Part shown: one piece after another, positions 30,003 to 41,800 of the stretch
Layout of the letters: every line of letters begins with the position of its first letter
Numbering within the stretch: the first letter of the stretch is position 1
Source of the DNA: Closterium sp. NIES-65
Taxonomy: Eukaryota; Streptophyta; Zygnematophyceae; Desmidiales; Closteriaceae
Length of the DNA: 64,000 nucleotides
Direction: 5' to 3'
NCBI GenBank assembly: GCA_948144175.1
Contig: CANXME010002276.1
Location: 124,001 to 188,000 of the forward strand
Translations under genes and position numbers: made by a program
Notes under the pieces: model-generated
What the model saw: only the letters and a program-made list of their open reading frames with translations
Databases searched by the model: none
What the model was told of the DNA's origin: nothing

Positions 30003-31918
30003 GTGCAAAAAGGGTATTTTACCCTAATAACGAGAGGCCTGGACGGGAGTTACGCGGAACCTGCCGAAGATACTGACGACGCCAGGACAAGATACTACAA
30101 CGAGTCCCTGATGGCGTACGATGTTCTTCTGCGCAATATGTCGACGGCGGAGCAGTTGAATGTTCACTCGTACAAAACATCATCTGCTCCAGCCCTCGAC
30201 GCTTGGCGTCACCTGAATGGCGTGTACCAGCCGAATGACTCCGTTTCTTCGAGCCGGCTACTCCAGCAGCTACTCGAAACTAAATGGTCCCATGGGAGAA
30301 GGCCAACAGCTACATTAATTGCTGTCTGAGCCTTCGCGATCAAATCGAAGTTGGGAAGCTCGATATTAGAAGAACTTTTTGTCACCATCGTGCTTCATGG
30401 GCTCTGCCCAGAGTGGCGGCCCTGCAAGGCGCTTCTCCGACAGCAGGGGGTCATCTCAGAGGCGGCTTTTTGCGCCGCCCTTCTCGTCAAACAACGGGAT
30501 ATGGATTAGCAGCGACCAGCGCCACAACGAGAACGTGAACGGCTCGCCTTCTACGCCGACAACACCGAAGAGCGACGGTCGCGGCGCCTCTACTGCAAGA
30601 TTTGCAGAACCTTGGGGCATTTGGCAGATCGATGCAAATTCCGATCTCGCCCTCGCCAGACCAATCCAAGTAACTAGTCCGGCCGACAAGGCGCACGAGG
30701 CGGCATGCGTCCAGCCCATGGGTACCAACCCCCCGCACGCAACCTGAACCCAACGGTTCAATATCAGCAGCAGCAACCATCACCGCTTGCTACGGTGTGC
30801 AACGTCATCAACAACATGGCCATGACAGGCAAATCGCGTCGTCGCCACGTACATTCACCATCACCTGAGCCAACACCGCATCTCATTGGCGCGTTCTCCT
30901 ACAACAACCCGTTTAGTCCGCTGCATGACTTGACCGACGACGACGACCAGGACTGGAATCTTCCAGTCCCGCTGCTTGAAAGTCTCCCGCACATACCTGA
31001 TATGCGCGTGTCGCCACTCGATTGGCTCTCGCGCAAGCAGTTTCTCAAATTTGATACACCTCATATCGTCACACCGCGACTGGCGTTGCTCAAATGTGAT
31101 GACAAGAAGCGCTACAACACCTGGTACCTGGACAGCTGCTGTGGCCAGCACATGGTGGGCTCCGAGGGTTACAAATCCAACGCCGTTTCCACGCCCACGG
31201 TCACCTACGTCACAATGGCCAACAACACACGCTTGCGTGCAAGCGCGCAAGGCATCGTCGTGCTCAAGGCACGGGGAAGCCGCACGCACATCATACTTAG
31301 CGATGCGCTCATCGTCTAGAACCTGCGCTTCAACCTGCTTTCCGCCGCCCAACTCATGGATTGCGGCGTTGACCTCAGCACGGACCGCGAGACACTCAAC
31401 ATCCTCTTGCACTACGAATCGAAGACCTTCTCCCGCAGGCAGATCGGATGAGCACACTCCGAAAATGGAGTATACGTCTTGGATTTTGACATTCCCGACT
31501 GCAGCGGTGACTCGAACGAGTTAACCGATCTCATCCGACTGCGCTTCGAACATATCCACCGTAGGGACTGTAGACACCCTGACGGAAGACCGTGGTGCTG
31601 CATCACCCCCACCCACGCGAGGTGGCGCTGCACGACCCTGACCCAGACAGCATCTGCAAGGATTGCGAAAACCCTACCACGTCAACTAGCGCGATTGCCG
31701 GTCGTGGGCTTGCCACCATCGCCGAAGCAGAGCGACATGCACCACCAAAAGAAGGGATGTCGTAGCTGGAGCTCCACATCACCACGTGCGGCGTGTTCGG
31801 CACGCCATAACATCCCCTCATCGGACCACCCTCACAGCATCTCCAAGGCATGCTGCGCGGCACTGGCATCGGCACCTTCGATGCGCACGGCGAGCCGCGA
31901 CCTTACACACGAGAGAAG
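30003..31918 (+). pseudogene. Copia-B gag, zinc knuckle and protease of element 2
   Basis: The gag part reads ARTRYYNESLMAYDVLLRN, PALDAWRHLNGVYQPND and LLQQLLETKW, then shifts frame near 30290. A zinc knuckle C-x2-C-x4-H-x4-C (CKICRTLGHLADRC) is at about 30592-30633. Protease reads WYLDSCCGQHMVG near 31123-31161, with the DSxxxxHM pattern in place of DSGASxHM. A TAG at 31317-31319 is followed by NLRFNLLSAAQLMDCG, the usual block after copia protease. A further stop lies near 31450. The frame degenerates before TRIM1. The 5' end of gag is missing. Confidence 0.78.
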
Positions 31919-32293
31919 TGTCAGAATCCCAACCACTAGACCATTGGGATAAAAGGGCTTGTTTCAGTAGCGGGTCAGTGCGCCCATAACCCCCCAGGCG
32001 AACGCGCCTGTAACCCTCTCCAGGATCAATCGGGCATCCACAGTGCAGATCTACTGACACCCCCCCACACTGGGAGGCCCAGGACTAAGCACAGCGGCAA
32101 CGGCCTACATGTGCATACACCGGGAATCGAACCCGAGACCGCTCTGATACCATGTCAGAATCCCAACCACTAGACCATTGGGATAAAAGGGCTTGTTTCA
32201 GTAGCGGGTCAGTGCGCCCATAACCCCCCAGGCGAACGCGCCTGTAACCCTCTCCAGGATCAATTGGGCATCCACAGTGCAGATCTACTGACA
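31919..32293 (-). mobile_element. TRIM1: miniature LTR element; target duplication AGAAG
   Basis: This terminal-repeat retrotransposon in miniature is 375 bp long. Its LTRs are 31919-32059 and 32153-32293 (141 bp each, one difference by eye) and its internal domain is 93 bp. Exact target duplications AGAAG lie at 31914-31918 and 32294-32298. The minus strand is the genomic sense: a primer site TGGTATCAGAGC (32141-32152) abuts the right LTR and a purine tract (GTGTGGGGGGG) precedes the left one. It encodes no protein, so it must use enzymes of another element. The near-identical LTRs make it the youngest insertion I can date here. Confidence 0.95.
32112..32184 (-). ncRNA. tRNA-like sequence spanning the TRIM1 LTR/primer-site junction (putative Pol III promoter)
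   Basis: On the minus strand, TGGTCTAGTGG (32177 to 32167) matches the tRNA A-box consensus. GGTTCGATTCC (32133 to 32123) matches the B-box consensus. They start 44 nt apart, the spacing of a standard tRNA. The D-arm GTCT...GGAT resembles tRNA(Glu). The T-arm TCGGG/CCCGG pairs. The anticodon-arm position is formed by TCTGA from the LTR end and TCAGA inside the primer site. The acceptor stem does not pair, so this is not a working tRNA. TRIM2 has the same arrangement. Transcription by Pol III is inferred, not shown. Confidence 0.6.
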
Positions 32294-34730
32294 AGAAGTC
32301 CCTGGAGATTTACTCTCATTGGCGCAACTCCACGAAGAAGCTTACCGTGGAGCAAAGAGAAGAATTGGCGGGCCGCGAAGCTGAGGAGCCTCGCCGAAGC
32401 GCGTGGAGCATTCGGCTGCGGCACGTGGGGCGCCGAAGAGGAGGAGAGCGCCTCCAATGAAGGGGGGTGGGGAAGCGCTGGCGGATGGGGAACGAGTGAC
32501 AACGGCGGATGGGGCAACAGTGGCGGAACCTGGGCCAACGCAAGTGGCGGCTGGGGTGTTGCAACTGGCAACGAAGGCAGCGGCTGGAGGGCTTCCCGCA
32601 ACACCTGTAGTTGTTCCTTTTGGTCGCCCCCCGCGCCATGCTCCACCCGCATTACCTCCTCCTGATATTCCGCCGCATCGCGATCCCTAGGACACCATCG
32701 ATTGGGGCAACGAACCGTCAACCCCGCGCCGCACTATTTACGGGCCTGCTCCCGAGCCGCGCGAACCCACCTTCGTCCTTGAAACTATCCCTGGGACCAA
32801 CATCTCCCTCTCTGAAATCCGCATCAGATAGTTCTTGGCGCTAATGCTAACTACCGCCAACGACGAAGATGAAGCACCAAAAGAAGCAGCAGCAGAATCT
32901 ACCCCTATACCTAACGAAGACCCAGAAGAAGCTCGCGTGCGCTACATGCGCACCTCTGGTTTTCGCGTTGACGATGCCCTCTTGCACCAGCGCCTCGGAT
33001 ACCCTTCACGCGCGACGCTGAAAAATTGTACTGACGCGGGAGTTTTCGCTCTTTGCGCACTCCTACGCCCAGACGGCACTGAAGTGAGAGGCGCGACACA
33101 TCCGCGCCACTGCATCGTCTGCCCCAAAGCCGCGCTAAGCCACCAGCCGTTCCCGCTGCTCGAGCCAGGGACGAATCGCTACCCCAAGATACACAAAGTG
33201 TACAGCGATTTCCTGAACGAGGAGCATTGCGGAGTCAATGACGAGCTGTACACGCTCACATTCATCGATGCTGGAATGCGCTATGTGTGGATCGTGAACG
33301 TAGAAGCGCGCCGCATAGCATATGAGGGATTCCGCCTTGGGCTAGCACACGCGCAGCGGCAGTCTAGGGAGAAGCAGAAGATCTGGCAATCTGACGGCGC
33401 AGCAGAAATCAAGAGTAAGGAGGTGCAGGACTACCTAGCGCAAAAGGGGATCGAGCATCACATCTCTCTCCCTTACGCGCACCAGCAGCAGGGCGTAGCC
33501 GAGCGGACAAACCGCACGCTTATGACGAAGGTGCGGGCGCTGATGAAGCAATCAAAGTTGTCGCCGATCTATTGGACCTACGCGATGCACCACGTCGTGC
33601 GGGTGCACAACCTACTGTCAATCACCGCCATCACTGGCAACCTGTCCCCTCATGTGAAATAGACCGGAACCAAGGGCGACACGTCCATGATCCGCGTGTG
33701 GGGGTGCATGGTGCAATACCGCCCGCCTACGTCGACCATCGGCAAATTCACTAACCGCGCGCGACGGGGGATTCACCTCAGCATCAGCCACGAGCATAAG
33801 GCGTGGATCATCCTAGACCTTCTCAGTTAGAAGACCGGCCACGCGCGCAACATTATTTTCTACGAACGTCTCTTCCTCGAGCAATTCCACCATGACGAGA
33901 AAGCAAACGCGAATCGCGTTTACGCGAATGACGGATACAGCTACGCAACACCTGAGGACGAAGTCGCTACGGCTATCCTGGAGCAAGACACCAGGGGCGA
34001 GTTCACGAGAGGAGATCGCCACAGCACCGACGACGACGACGACGTCGATTCCTCTGGAGGAGGAATGGGCGGAACGGGAGGAAGCAGCAGAGGCGCAACG
34101 CCACCAGCACCACCTGTGCCAGAGAGTGATGACGACGACGTATAGGAAGTCGTCCCACAGCATCGCCATGATAGCACCGTCTATGGGTTGCAACTGCTCG
34201 GGCTCCACACTACAACCTCAAGGGCGCCACGTGTCATCGAGCCGCGAAACCCACGCCAAGCTCTCATTGGACCACAGGGCAAGGAGTGGCCCGAAGCAAT
34301 GGACACGGAGATTAAGGCACTCGAATCCCGAGTTACCTGGGTGTTGGTCGAGCGCGCAGCGATTAAAGACGCAAGGGTCCTCTCGGGCAAATGGGTCTTC
34401 CGCGTGGAGACCGCAGCTGATGGAACAATAGAGCACTTTAAGGAGCGTTGGGTGGTGTGCGGCTATGACCAGAGACACGGTATCGACTTCGACCAGACAT
34501 TTGCGCCGGTCAGCCGCCACACCTCCGTCCGAATCCTGCTCGCCATCGCAGCCGCTAGACACTTGCCTCTACACCAGATCGATATGAAGAACGCATTCTT
34601 GTACGCGTTAGTAGACGCTGTGATCTATGTGGAGCAGCCGCACACATACGGCGAAGGGGATTCGCGCGTGTGCCAGCTGCGCAAGTCCCTTTACGGGATC
34701 AAGCAAGCACCGAGGCTCTGCGGCATGATC
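32294..34730 (+). pseudogene. Copia-B integrase and partial RT of element 2
   Basis: After TRIM1 the Copia-B frame is recognisable from about 32835. The pre-integrase region reads LLHQRLGYPSRATL and CIVCPKAALSH. Integrase has VYSDF, TFIDAGMRYVW, WQSDGAAEIKS and HQQQGVAERTNRTL, the last holding the catalytic Glu. A TAG at 33660-33662 precedes TGTKGDTSMIRVWGC. Another stop near 33828 lies before an acidic linker (STDDDDDVDSSGGG). RT starts at PRQALIGPQGKEW and runs through VLSGKWVFRVETA, FDQTFAPVSRHTSVRILL and DMKNAFLYALVDAVIYVEQPH to GIKQAPRL. There it is joined to LTR sequence, so the catalytic YVDD and RNase H are deleted. The segment 32300-32830 is low-complexity Gly/Trp-coding sequence without a clear family. 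Confidence 0.82.
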
Positions 34731-34732
34731 TG

Positions 34733-35089
34733 CGTCAGAGTTGACTCGAAGCGACATAGATGGTTAGAATGGATCTGGACCGTCGGAGCGAACGGCATCG
34801 GGCAAGCTGCAAGCAAGAGGAATCTGGCGGGAATAGTTTCGTAACTGTATGCGCCGCACGGCTGGGAATGAATTTGAATAAGGGAATGTACCCCTTAGAG
34901 TACATGGTTAGCTAGGTTGATTCGAATTCCCCTGTACTTATATTTATAGTTTCTTTACTTGCATGTTTTAATTATCTCAAGCATTTTACATTCACTCTGC
35001 TATTGAGGTCAAGGGCCCACCACCATCACTCAGTTGTGTACGAACCTTCCTAAGGAGATCCTTGGGTCAATCACCTTCTGATCGTAACA
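34733..35089 (+). repeat. Copia-B 3' LTR of element 2, 5'-truncated
   Basis: Homology to the Copia-B LTR at 35605-36015 begins near GACTCGAAGCGAC and runs through AAGGGAATGTACCCCTTAGA to ATCGTAACA at 35089. The first part of the LTR was lost in the deletion that removed the end of pol. Confidence 0.7.
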
Positions 35090-35604
35090 ATTTGAAACCC
35101 ATGAACGCTGTCTGGATAGATAGTGGGATACATATAGATATTAAGTTATGAAGGGAAGGGAGAAAGGGGAGCCAGCCATCGGAGCTGCTGGTGGGGGACG
35201 GAACAGTGAGGGCCTCCTAGGTAGGGCTTAGTGCCTAATGGACAAAGTGGGAGTTGTTCCTCACCTTTTGTAGTCATGGATTCCCTCCCTCAAGCCTAGG
35301 CCCCAATAAAGTATGGAGCAGATAGATAGAAGCTTCCTACGGCGAGGGGGCAGGAGGGTTAGTCAACGCCAGCCATGGCGGGAGGGAGCAATGCATGGTG
35401 TAGGTGTCGGACAAGTGGATACATTGGAGAATTTTTGGGGAGGGACATGTGCAGAATCAATAGCACAAGCCCTACGGTACTTGTTGATGCGGAGGAGTGC
35501 ATGATGGAGGAGGCATACCGGTATCGTGGATAGGGAACACAGAGTTTGGACCAGCCTCCACTTTTTGTCCCCATTGATGTGAATATATGCTTACCTGACA
35601 TATA
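35090..35604. other. Intergenic stretch without a recognised gene
   Basis: The segment is of mixed composition. Small open frames, such as 63 codons at 35313-35504, have no recognisable motif. It lies between two Copia-B elements of opposite orientation and may be original host sequence. I see no RNA gene in it. Confidence 0.5.
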
Positions 35605-36015
35605 TGTTACAATCCCAAGTGGGACTTAGCAAAGGATCGCTCGGGGTTGATCGCAAGGTAGTGTTGCAGCAGAAGATGTGAACTCAGGTCACAGTGAATG
35701 TAAATGACAGAGATTGATAATTGCATGCATATATCGGGTTTATACAAGAATACAAGGGAATACAAAAGGACCTAGACTAGCCATGTACTTTAAGGGGTAC
35801 ATTCCCTTATTGCAGCGAATTCAAACCGTGCGGCGCGGGAACCCGTTTCAAAACCTGTTCCCGCTCTTTTCATTTCAAATGTTTCTGCCTGCATCGGTCT
35901 TGGTCGGACGGTTGCCGCGTCGCTTCGACTCTTCTGACTCCTCGACTTCGTACTCGGTAAAGTCGGCTCCTGCAGCATACAGGAATGCCTTCTCATATTA
36001 TTTCATATCGTAACA
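35605..36015 (-). repeat. Copia-B element 3, 3' LTR (left)
   Basis: This 411-bp LTR runs from TGTTACAATCCC to ATCGTAACA in plus orientation, with matching terminal TGTTA/TAACA. The purine tract of the element (minus strand AATGAAGGGGAG) lies at 36016-36027. The LTR contains the family core AAGGGGTACATTCCCTTATT. Confidence 0.8.
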
Positions 36016-36022
36016 CTCCCCT

Positions 36023-36770
36023 TCATTCCTGGACCCACAAGGGGCTGACTCGCTTGACTACTCCGGTGAGGTCAGAGCAGTGTTTGTACTGCTGACGTGG
36101 CAGTCCCTTGGTGAGAAAGTCGGCTGCCATCTTGGTGGTTGGGCAGTACGCGAGATCAACTTTCCCTGGTCAATTTCGTCCTTGACGAAAAATTACCGAA
36201 GCGCAATGTGCTTCGTGCGGTTCACGAAACCTGGCTTGTTCGCGATCTTGATGGCGCTCTGGTGGTCGCAAGTTGGGATTTTTGCGAAGTGCTGCTGTCG
36301 CGGCGATGTATTCTGCTTCAGCCGATGACAGGGCAACCAGCTCCTGCTTTTGTGTGTTCAAGGAGATTGGTCTGGTTGGTTCCAGGCAAGTAACGAAGCC
36401 AGTTCGGGACCGTCGATTCGCTGGATCAGCGGCATGATCTGCGTCCACGTAGTCGTTGAGTTTGAAGAAGGTCATCGTCACGGTGGAGTAGGAGAGCCCG
36501 ATGTCAGGTGTGGAGATGAAGTACTGCAGGGCGCGCTCCAGGTCCAGCTGGTTCTCAACTATTGGCTTGCGAGAATATTGTGCCAGTTGGCTGGCGATGT
36601 ACGAGAGGTCGGGTCGGCAGGTGACAGAGGCGAACAGCAGGCAACCTAGTTGCTGCTGGTACAGTTGAAGTCTCGGAGGGGACAGTGGTTTGTTGTCCGG
36701 TTTGTAGTTGGCACCGGGGTTGCGATAGGGAGTTGAGACTGGTGCAGGTGAAATGTTGAAGCGTTCCCCC
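36023..36770 (-). pseudogene. Copia-B RNase H of element 3 (left of the nested insertion)
   Basis: Reading leftwards from the nested element: ERFNISPAPVSTPYRNPG, LYQQQLGCLLFASVTCRPDL, YIASQLAQYSRKP, ALQYFISTPDIGLSY, LNDYVDADHAADPANRRSRTG, ALSSAEAEYIAATAA, HQSAIKIANKPGF, TKHIALR and ADFLTKGLPRQ. The end is at TGA 36023-36025. Frameshifts separate several of these blocks. The first codons continue the sequence that starts at 43927, which proves both parts belong to one gene split by element B. Confidence 0.85.
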
Positions 36771-37663
36771 TGTCAACGGGAGTAGTGTTTGGCCCCGTCC
36801 TTGCTTGGGCGGAGTCAACCTCGATGACCGCGGGACCGCGGGGCCGCAGGAGGCCACGGGAGACTGCGGGGCCGCGGGAGGCCGCGGGAGACCGCGGGGC
36901 TGTGGGAGACCGCGGGAGGCCGCGGGAGGCCGCGGGAGGCCGCGGGGCCGCGGGAGGCCGCGGGAGGCCGCGGGAGACCACGGGGCCGCAGGAGGCCGTG
37001 GGGCAACCACGGGACTGCGGAGGCCGTGGGAGGACACGGGAGACAACCACGGGACCGCGGGGACCGCGGTGGCCGCGGATGGACGACCGGGGGCCACGGA
37101 GGCCGTGTGATACCCGGGCGATGTGTGCGAAAGTCGCCGGGGGTGATTTCTGCGAGGACGACCTCGGGGGTGGTATCCAGAGATCGACGTGGCTGGTGGG
37201 CGCCGTCACGGGTGGAGTGTCTACGCTGGGCATGTGACGGGGCGTTGGGCGCCAACCAGCTGCACGCACCTGCGAAGCTGGTGCACCATTGTCAGGCGGG
37301 TGCAATGCTGTGCAGCCGACTTGCTGCAGCGTTGGCACACCGCGGACTTGCAACGTTGGCAAGTCGCGCCTCTGCTCTACTGGAGCACGGTCGGCCAAGT
37401 CGTGCTGGCACGCGGTTGACCGTGCTGCGCTGGCAGTCGACCAGCAGGCTTGCTAGGTCTGATGTAGTCTGTGTTGCCAATGTTGATGCTATCATTCCTG
37501 AATCATTGTTGTGAACTTTTGCTAGTGAAACTCTTGCCTAATTTCCCTATGAAACAGCAAGCAGTGCTTGCACAAGTAAACGACTAAGGAACAAACGCAG
37601 AGATCATATAGGCATCCGTGCCTAGCCCGTAGTCTAGCTTCCGTCGTTAAAGTTATCTCTGCA
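36771..37663 (+). repeat. Element B 5' LTR
   Basis: This 893-bp LTR runs from TGTCAACGGGAGT to GTTATCTCTGCA. The core (about 36825-37100) consists of GGGAGGCCGCGG-type repeats. The primer site TGGTGCGGTGAGC starts at 37664. Confidence 0.88.
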
Positions 37664-37763
37664 TGGTGCGGTGAGCGTGGACGACACCGCGAAGTGACGT
37701 TTTGGTTTAGTCGACTTTACATTCACCTAGCTTGTTCGTAGACTGGCAGCCGCGCTAGACTCC

Positions 37764-38834
37764 ATGGTGGACCCTGTAGTACAAGCGGGCGTTGTGGACA
37801 CCTTCGAGGCACGGCTGGAGAACGCAAGGAGAAGGCACGAGGCCAACGAGTATGGCGACCTGCCCTGGGCGGTCGTCAAGGCTGGCATTCGTGCAGTATA
37901 GGCGACGGAGCACCCTCCCTCTCGGCCTGTGTCTTCGCGACCGGTGAACAACGTGGGTGGCGTCGATGCGGACGTCAACGCGGGTGGTGGCCAAGTCGGC
38001 AGCAGCGCAGGAGGCACGACGATGCAGCTAGGTGTGATTCATGCCGATGAAGTCGGCAGCGTTCAGGAGCGAGGGATGCAGTCGCCCGCGGCTATAGGGG
38101 CCTCGTGGGGCTACGTCGGAGGCAGACGAAGTGAATTGGCGCCGATGTCAGCGACACACATGACCGTGGGACGAATTGCGCCGAGCTACGGCTACTTCAA
38201 GTTCTCACTGGATAGGACCTTGGTCACCCCTCTACTGGTCGGTCGACCTGACATCCTCACGTGGAAGGAAGCGATCGAGCCCCAGCTGGAGATGGCCGGG
38301 CTGATGGGCTTTGCCCGCGGGACCGTGGCGACGCTAGAGGAGCACTACCCTGACCTGCGAGCAGAGTTTCACGCCGTGCAGTTGCTGACCTTCATGGTCA
38401 TCTCGCGGTGCTGCTCACCGGGCGTACAGATCGCCCTGAAGTCGTGCTGGGAGTACCTCGACGCCGGCCACCGGGCGTGGCATTTCATTGATTCGACTTA
38501 CCAAGTTACCGATGACTTGTTCATCGCCCAGCTTGAGGGGGAGCTGACGCACATGCATAGGAGACCGCGACCGACTACTGCAACCGAGATCGGCGAATTC
38601 TCGCCACCATACGGATGGCTGGCGTGCATTACTCAACGGCATCGTACGTCACACATGTCATGCAGGGACTCCCGAGCAGCTACAACCTGCTGAAGCGGCT
38701 GTCGATGGCGTCGAGCACGCGGGCGACGCTCAACGAGGACACATTGACCTCGTACATCCTACAGGACGAGGCGATGCAGGAAGCTAAGCGGTCCTAGGAG
38801 CTCCTCGCGCAAGTGAAATACGTCGCCCCGGCAA
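37764..38834 (+). pseudogene. Copia-A gag of element B
   Basis: The first ATG after the leader is at 37764 (MVDPVVQAGVVDTFEARL). TAG at 37899-37901 breaks the N-terminus. The same frame continues through APSYGYFKFSLDRTLVTPLL, DILTWKEAIEPQLEMAGLMG and DAGHRAWHFIDSTYQVTDDL, the copia gag (UBN2-like) pattern. A frameshift near 38565 moves the rest to another frame: GVHYSTASYVTHVMQGLPSSYNLL and LTSYILQDEAM. Stops at 38796-38798 and 38837-38839 follow. Gag would package the element RNA. Confidence 0.78.
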
Positions 38835-41800
38835 AGTAAGGTGGTCGACCAGGACAGCGCGGGCAGTCTGGTGGCAGTCACCGTGGTGGCGGGAAGCTGG
38901 CGAAGGATGCCGACAAGCAGAAGTCCGTCAAGGATGGCGGTCGTGGAGGAGGAGGTCGATGTCGGGAATGCTGGTTGTGCAGCGATCCCGATCACCTCTC
39001 CTTCAAGTGTCCCGACCGCAGTGACTCGGATGACAATGAAACCAAGGGAGGCTCTGGGAGGTCTGGCAGCCGTCGTCCACGTCGAGGAAACCAGCCGCGA
39101 AAGGAGAAGCAGTCGACGAAGTTGACCTCGGCAAAGGATGTCGACTCCTCCGCGGGTGGCATAGGTCGAAGCGACAAGGAGGCATCGTGCTTGCTGGTCG
39201 GTATCGTAGAGCCGACCGTCTCGCTGGCGCCAGAGGGTGGTGATGATTTCCAGGCGGTGGCGGCAGCTGTGCAGGCGAACCAGGCGGTGATCCTGCTCGA
39301 CACCAGCTGCTCCCACCACCTGATGGGGACGAAGGACGCCTTCGTCCACTTGGGGCCGAGCAGCGACGTGAAACACATGCGTGGCTTCAATGGGGCGTTG
39401 CAGTACGTTCGCGGCCATGGCACGGTTGCGCTGCAAGGGGAGGTCGTGAAGCGGGTGCTCATCTCCGACGTTCTCTACATCTTGGGCGTGCAGGCGAATC
39501 TGCTTTCGGCCGGCCAGCTGAAGGAGAGCGGGGTGACGCTGAAGGACGACGGCGATAGGATGTTGCTCGTCTCCGCGGCGGGGGACATGCTCGGTCGAGC
39601 AACGTACACCGGCCGGGTCCTCTGCACTGACCTGCGCCCATGCGCGGTAAAGTTGACGATGCCCGCGAAAGAGAAGGTGGCTCTGCGGGCGATCATCTTA
39701 GCGTCGAAGTCGATGCCGGACCGGTTGCATGCGAGTCTTGCACATGTCAACATGAACACCATCCGGAGCTCGGCGAAGCACGAGGTCGCCACCGGGCTGG
39801 ACCTCAAGTCGGTGTCTGGCGCCGACTCATCGTGTGTTTCATGTGTCGGTGGGAAAATGGCGCGGCACACCTTCCCCAACCAGGGCTCCGACGTCGCCGA
39901 TGTGATGGCTGTTGTGCACATCGACCTGTGCGGGCCTTTTCGCGTGGCTGCCAAGGACGGTAGTCTATTCTTCTTGCTGCTGAAGGACCGCAAGACCCGC
40001 TACGTGTAGGTGAGGTTGGTCACCAAGAAGTCGGACGTGCTGGTGGTATCTCAAACGTGGCTGGTGTTCGTGAAGTGGCAGGCAAAGAAGTCGGTGCTGA
40101 TGCTACGCTCCGACCGCGGAGAGGAGTTTCTCGGAAGGGCGTTCACCAACTTCGTGGACGGAAAGGGGATCGTCCACGACCTTACCTTCCCGTACACCCC
40201 GCAGCAGAACGGCATGGCGGAGTGGGAGATGCGTACGGTGGTAGAGTCAGTAAGGATGATGCTGCTGCACATGGGCGTGCAGCACCACTCGTGGCACCTT
40301 GCTGTGCGGCAGGCCGTCAAGGTTCGCAACTGCCTAGAGCAGTCGTCGCTGCCACCGAGGTCGACGCCGTACCAGCCCCTCACCGCGTAGAAGCCCGACT
40401 TGTCGATGGCGTGGGTGTGGGGCTGCATGGCGCAGTTCCTTGTCCCTAAGCAGCAGCGTGGTGGAAAACTGCAGCCGAAGGCTCGGTGGGACCTTCACCT
40501 CGGTGTGTCGGAGGAGAGCAAAGGCTGAGAGCTCCTCGACATTGCCGCCAACCGGGTGGTCACCACATCGAACGTGGTGTTCTACGAAACTATGTCGCTA
40601 GAGGTGTGGAAGTCGGAACTCGGGCCTGCGTCCGGGCGGACGCGGGCCAACCCGCCGACGGACACCTCGACGGCAACGCTTCCTCCTCTCGCCACGGTCG
40701 GTGAGCAGGATGATGAGGATGCCGGGGTCGCCCCTGCCTCGCCTTCCCCTACCCCTTCTTCCCATCCCCTTTCCGTCGACCTGCGTGGCCTGACTCTGGT
40801 GTCGGCCTCCGCCGATGAGGGGAGCAGTGGGGCGTCGCCTGTGGCGTCGGTGAAGAGCATCGCCGGTGGCCGACGTGACGCCCAGCCAGTCACGGAGAAG
40901 CAGGTCGCGGAGGTGCAGCCAACTTTGGTGCAGGAAACCGCGGCTAGCAAGCAGCTGACAGGGGAACAGGCAGCAGCTAAGCCGACCGCTGAGCAGTCGG
41001 CAAGGGAGCCGACGGCAGGGGAGTAGTTGGCAGGGTCGCCGACCATGGTGCAGCCAGACGCTGAGGGCAGTGACGCCGGGGAGCATTCAGACGGCGGCCC
41101 CCGCGTGGGCCGCAAGACTGCGGGCGCCGACCGCGGGGGGCCGCGGGACCGCGGGACCGCGAGGAGTCCACTGACAGGGATGTGGTGGAGGTCCCGCCTG
41201 GACCTAGGCGAACGGGCCGACTTCGAAAGCCTTCCGACTTCTTCGTCCCCGCTGCCTTCACCACGGTATACGACATGGTCGACGACGACCTGGCGTACGA
41301 TGACGCTGAGGAGGATGAAGATTTTTCGGAGCTCGACCCCGACATGCATGCCGGCCCCGAGCACCGTTGGGACATCTTGACGATGACGGTGAAGGGGGCG
41401 TTGGCGAGCTGGAAGGGCCCGGCGGTGAAGGCCGCCATGGAGGAGGAGATCCGCAACCTCATCAACATGGGCACTTGGAAGCTGGTCAAACGGCCACCGG
41501 GGGTAAACATCATGAAGAACCGGTGGGTACTAACGACGAAGTTCCACATCGACGACACCGTCAAGCGCGAGAAGGCAAGGCTGGTCGTGAAGGGCTTCAC
41601 CCAGGTGTATGGCGTTCATGTCGGTGGGCAGCTACGTCACGCTGAGGATCTTCCTCAGCATTGTCGCCGTCCTCGACCTCGACCTGATGCAGCTCGACAT
41701 GAAGAACACCTTCCTACAGAGCGAGCTCAACTGGGTGTTGTACATGTCCTAGCCGGACTACTTCAACGACGGAACCGGCCGGGTGTGCAAGCTGCTGAAG

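Larger units (their letters stand above)
30003..35089 (+). mobile_element. Copia-B element 2 (5'-truncated; TRIM1 inserted)
   Basis: A Ty1/copia element on the plus strand carries gag, zinc knuckle, protease, pre-integrase, integrase and the N-terminal half of RT. It is then joined by deletion to the middle of its 3' LTR. No 5' LTR was found left of the gag homology. TRIM1 (31919-32293) interrupts the protease-to-integrase spacer. The element is a relic with several stops. Confidence 0.8.

Noticed and set aside
29604..30024. Telomere-like AGGGTA and TAGGGTAAA motifs
   Set aside because: They are scattered, not tandem, and do not match the plant TTTAGGG repeat in phase.
32112..32184. Functional tRNA gene
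   Set aside because: The acceptor arms do not pair and the anticodon loop lacks the invariant T33. Only the promoter boxes, D-arm and T-arm are tRNA-like.
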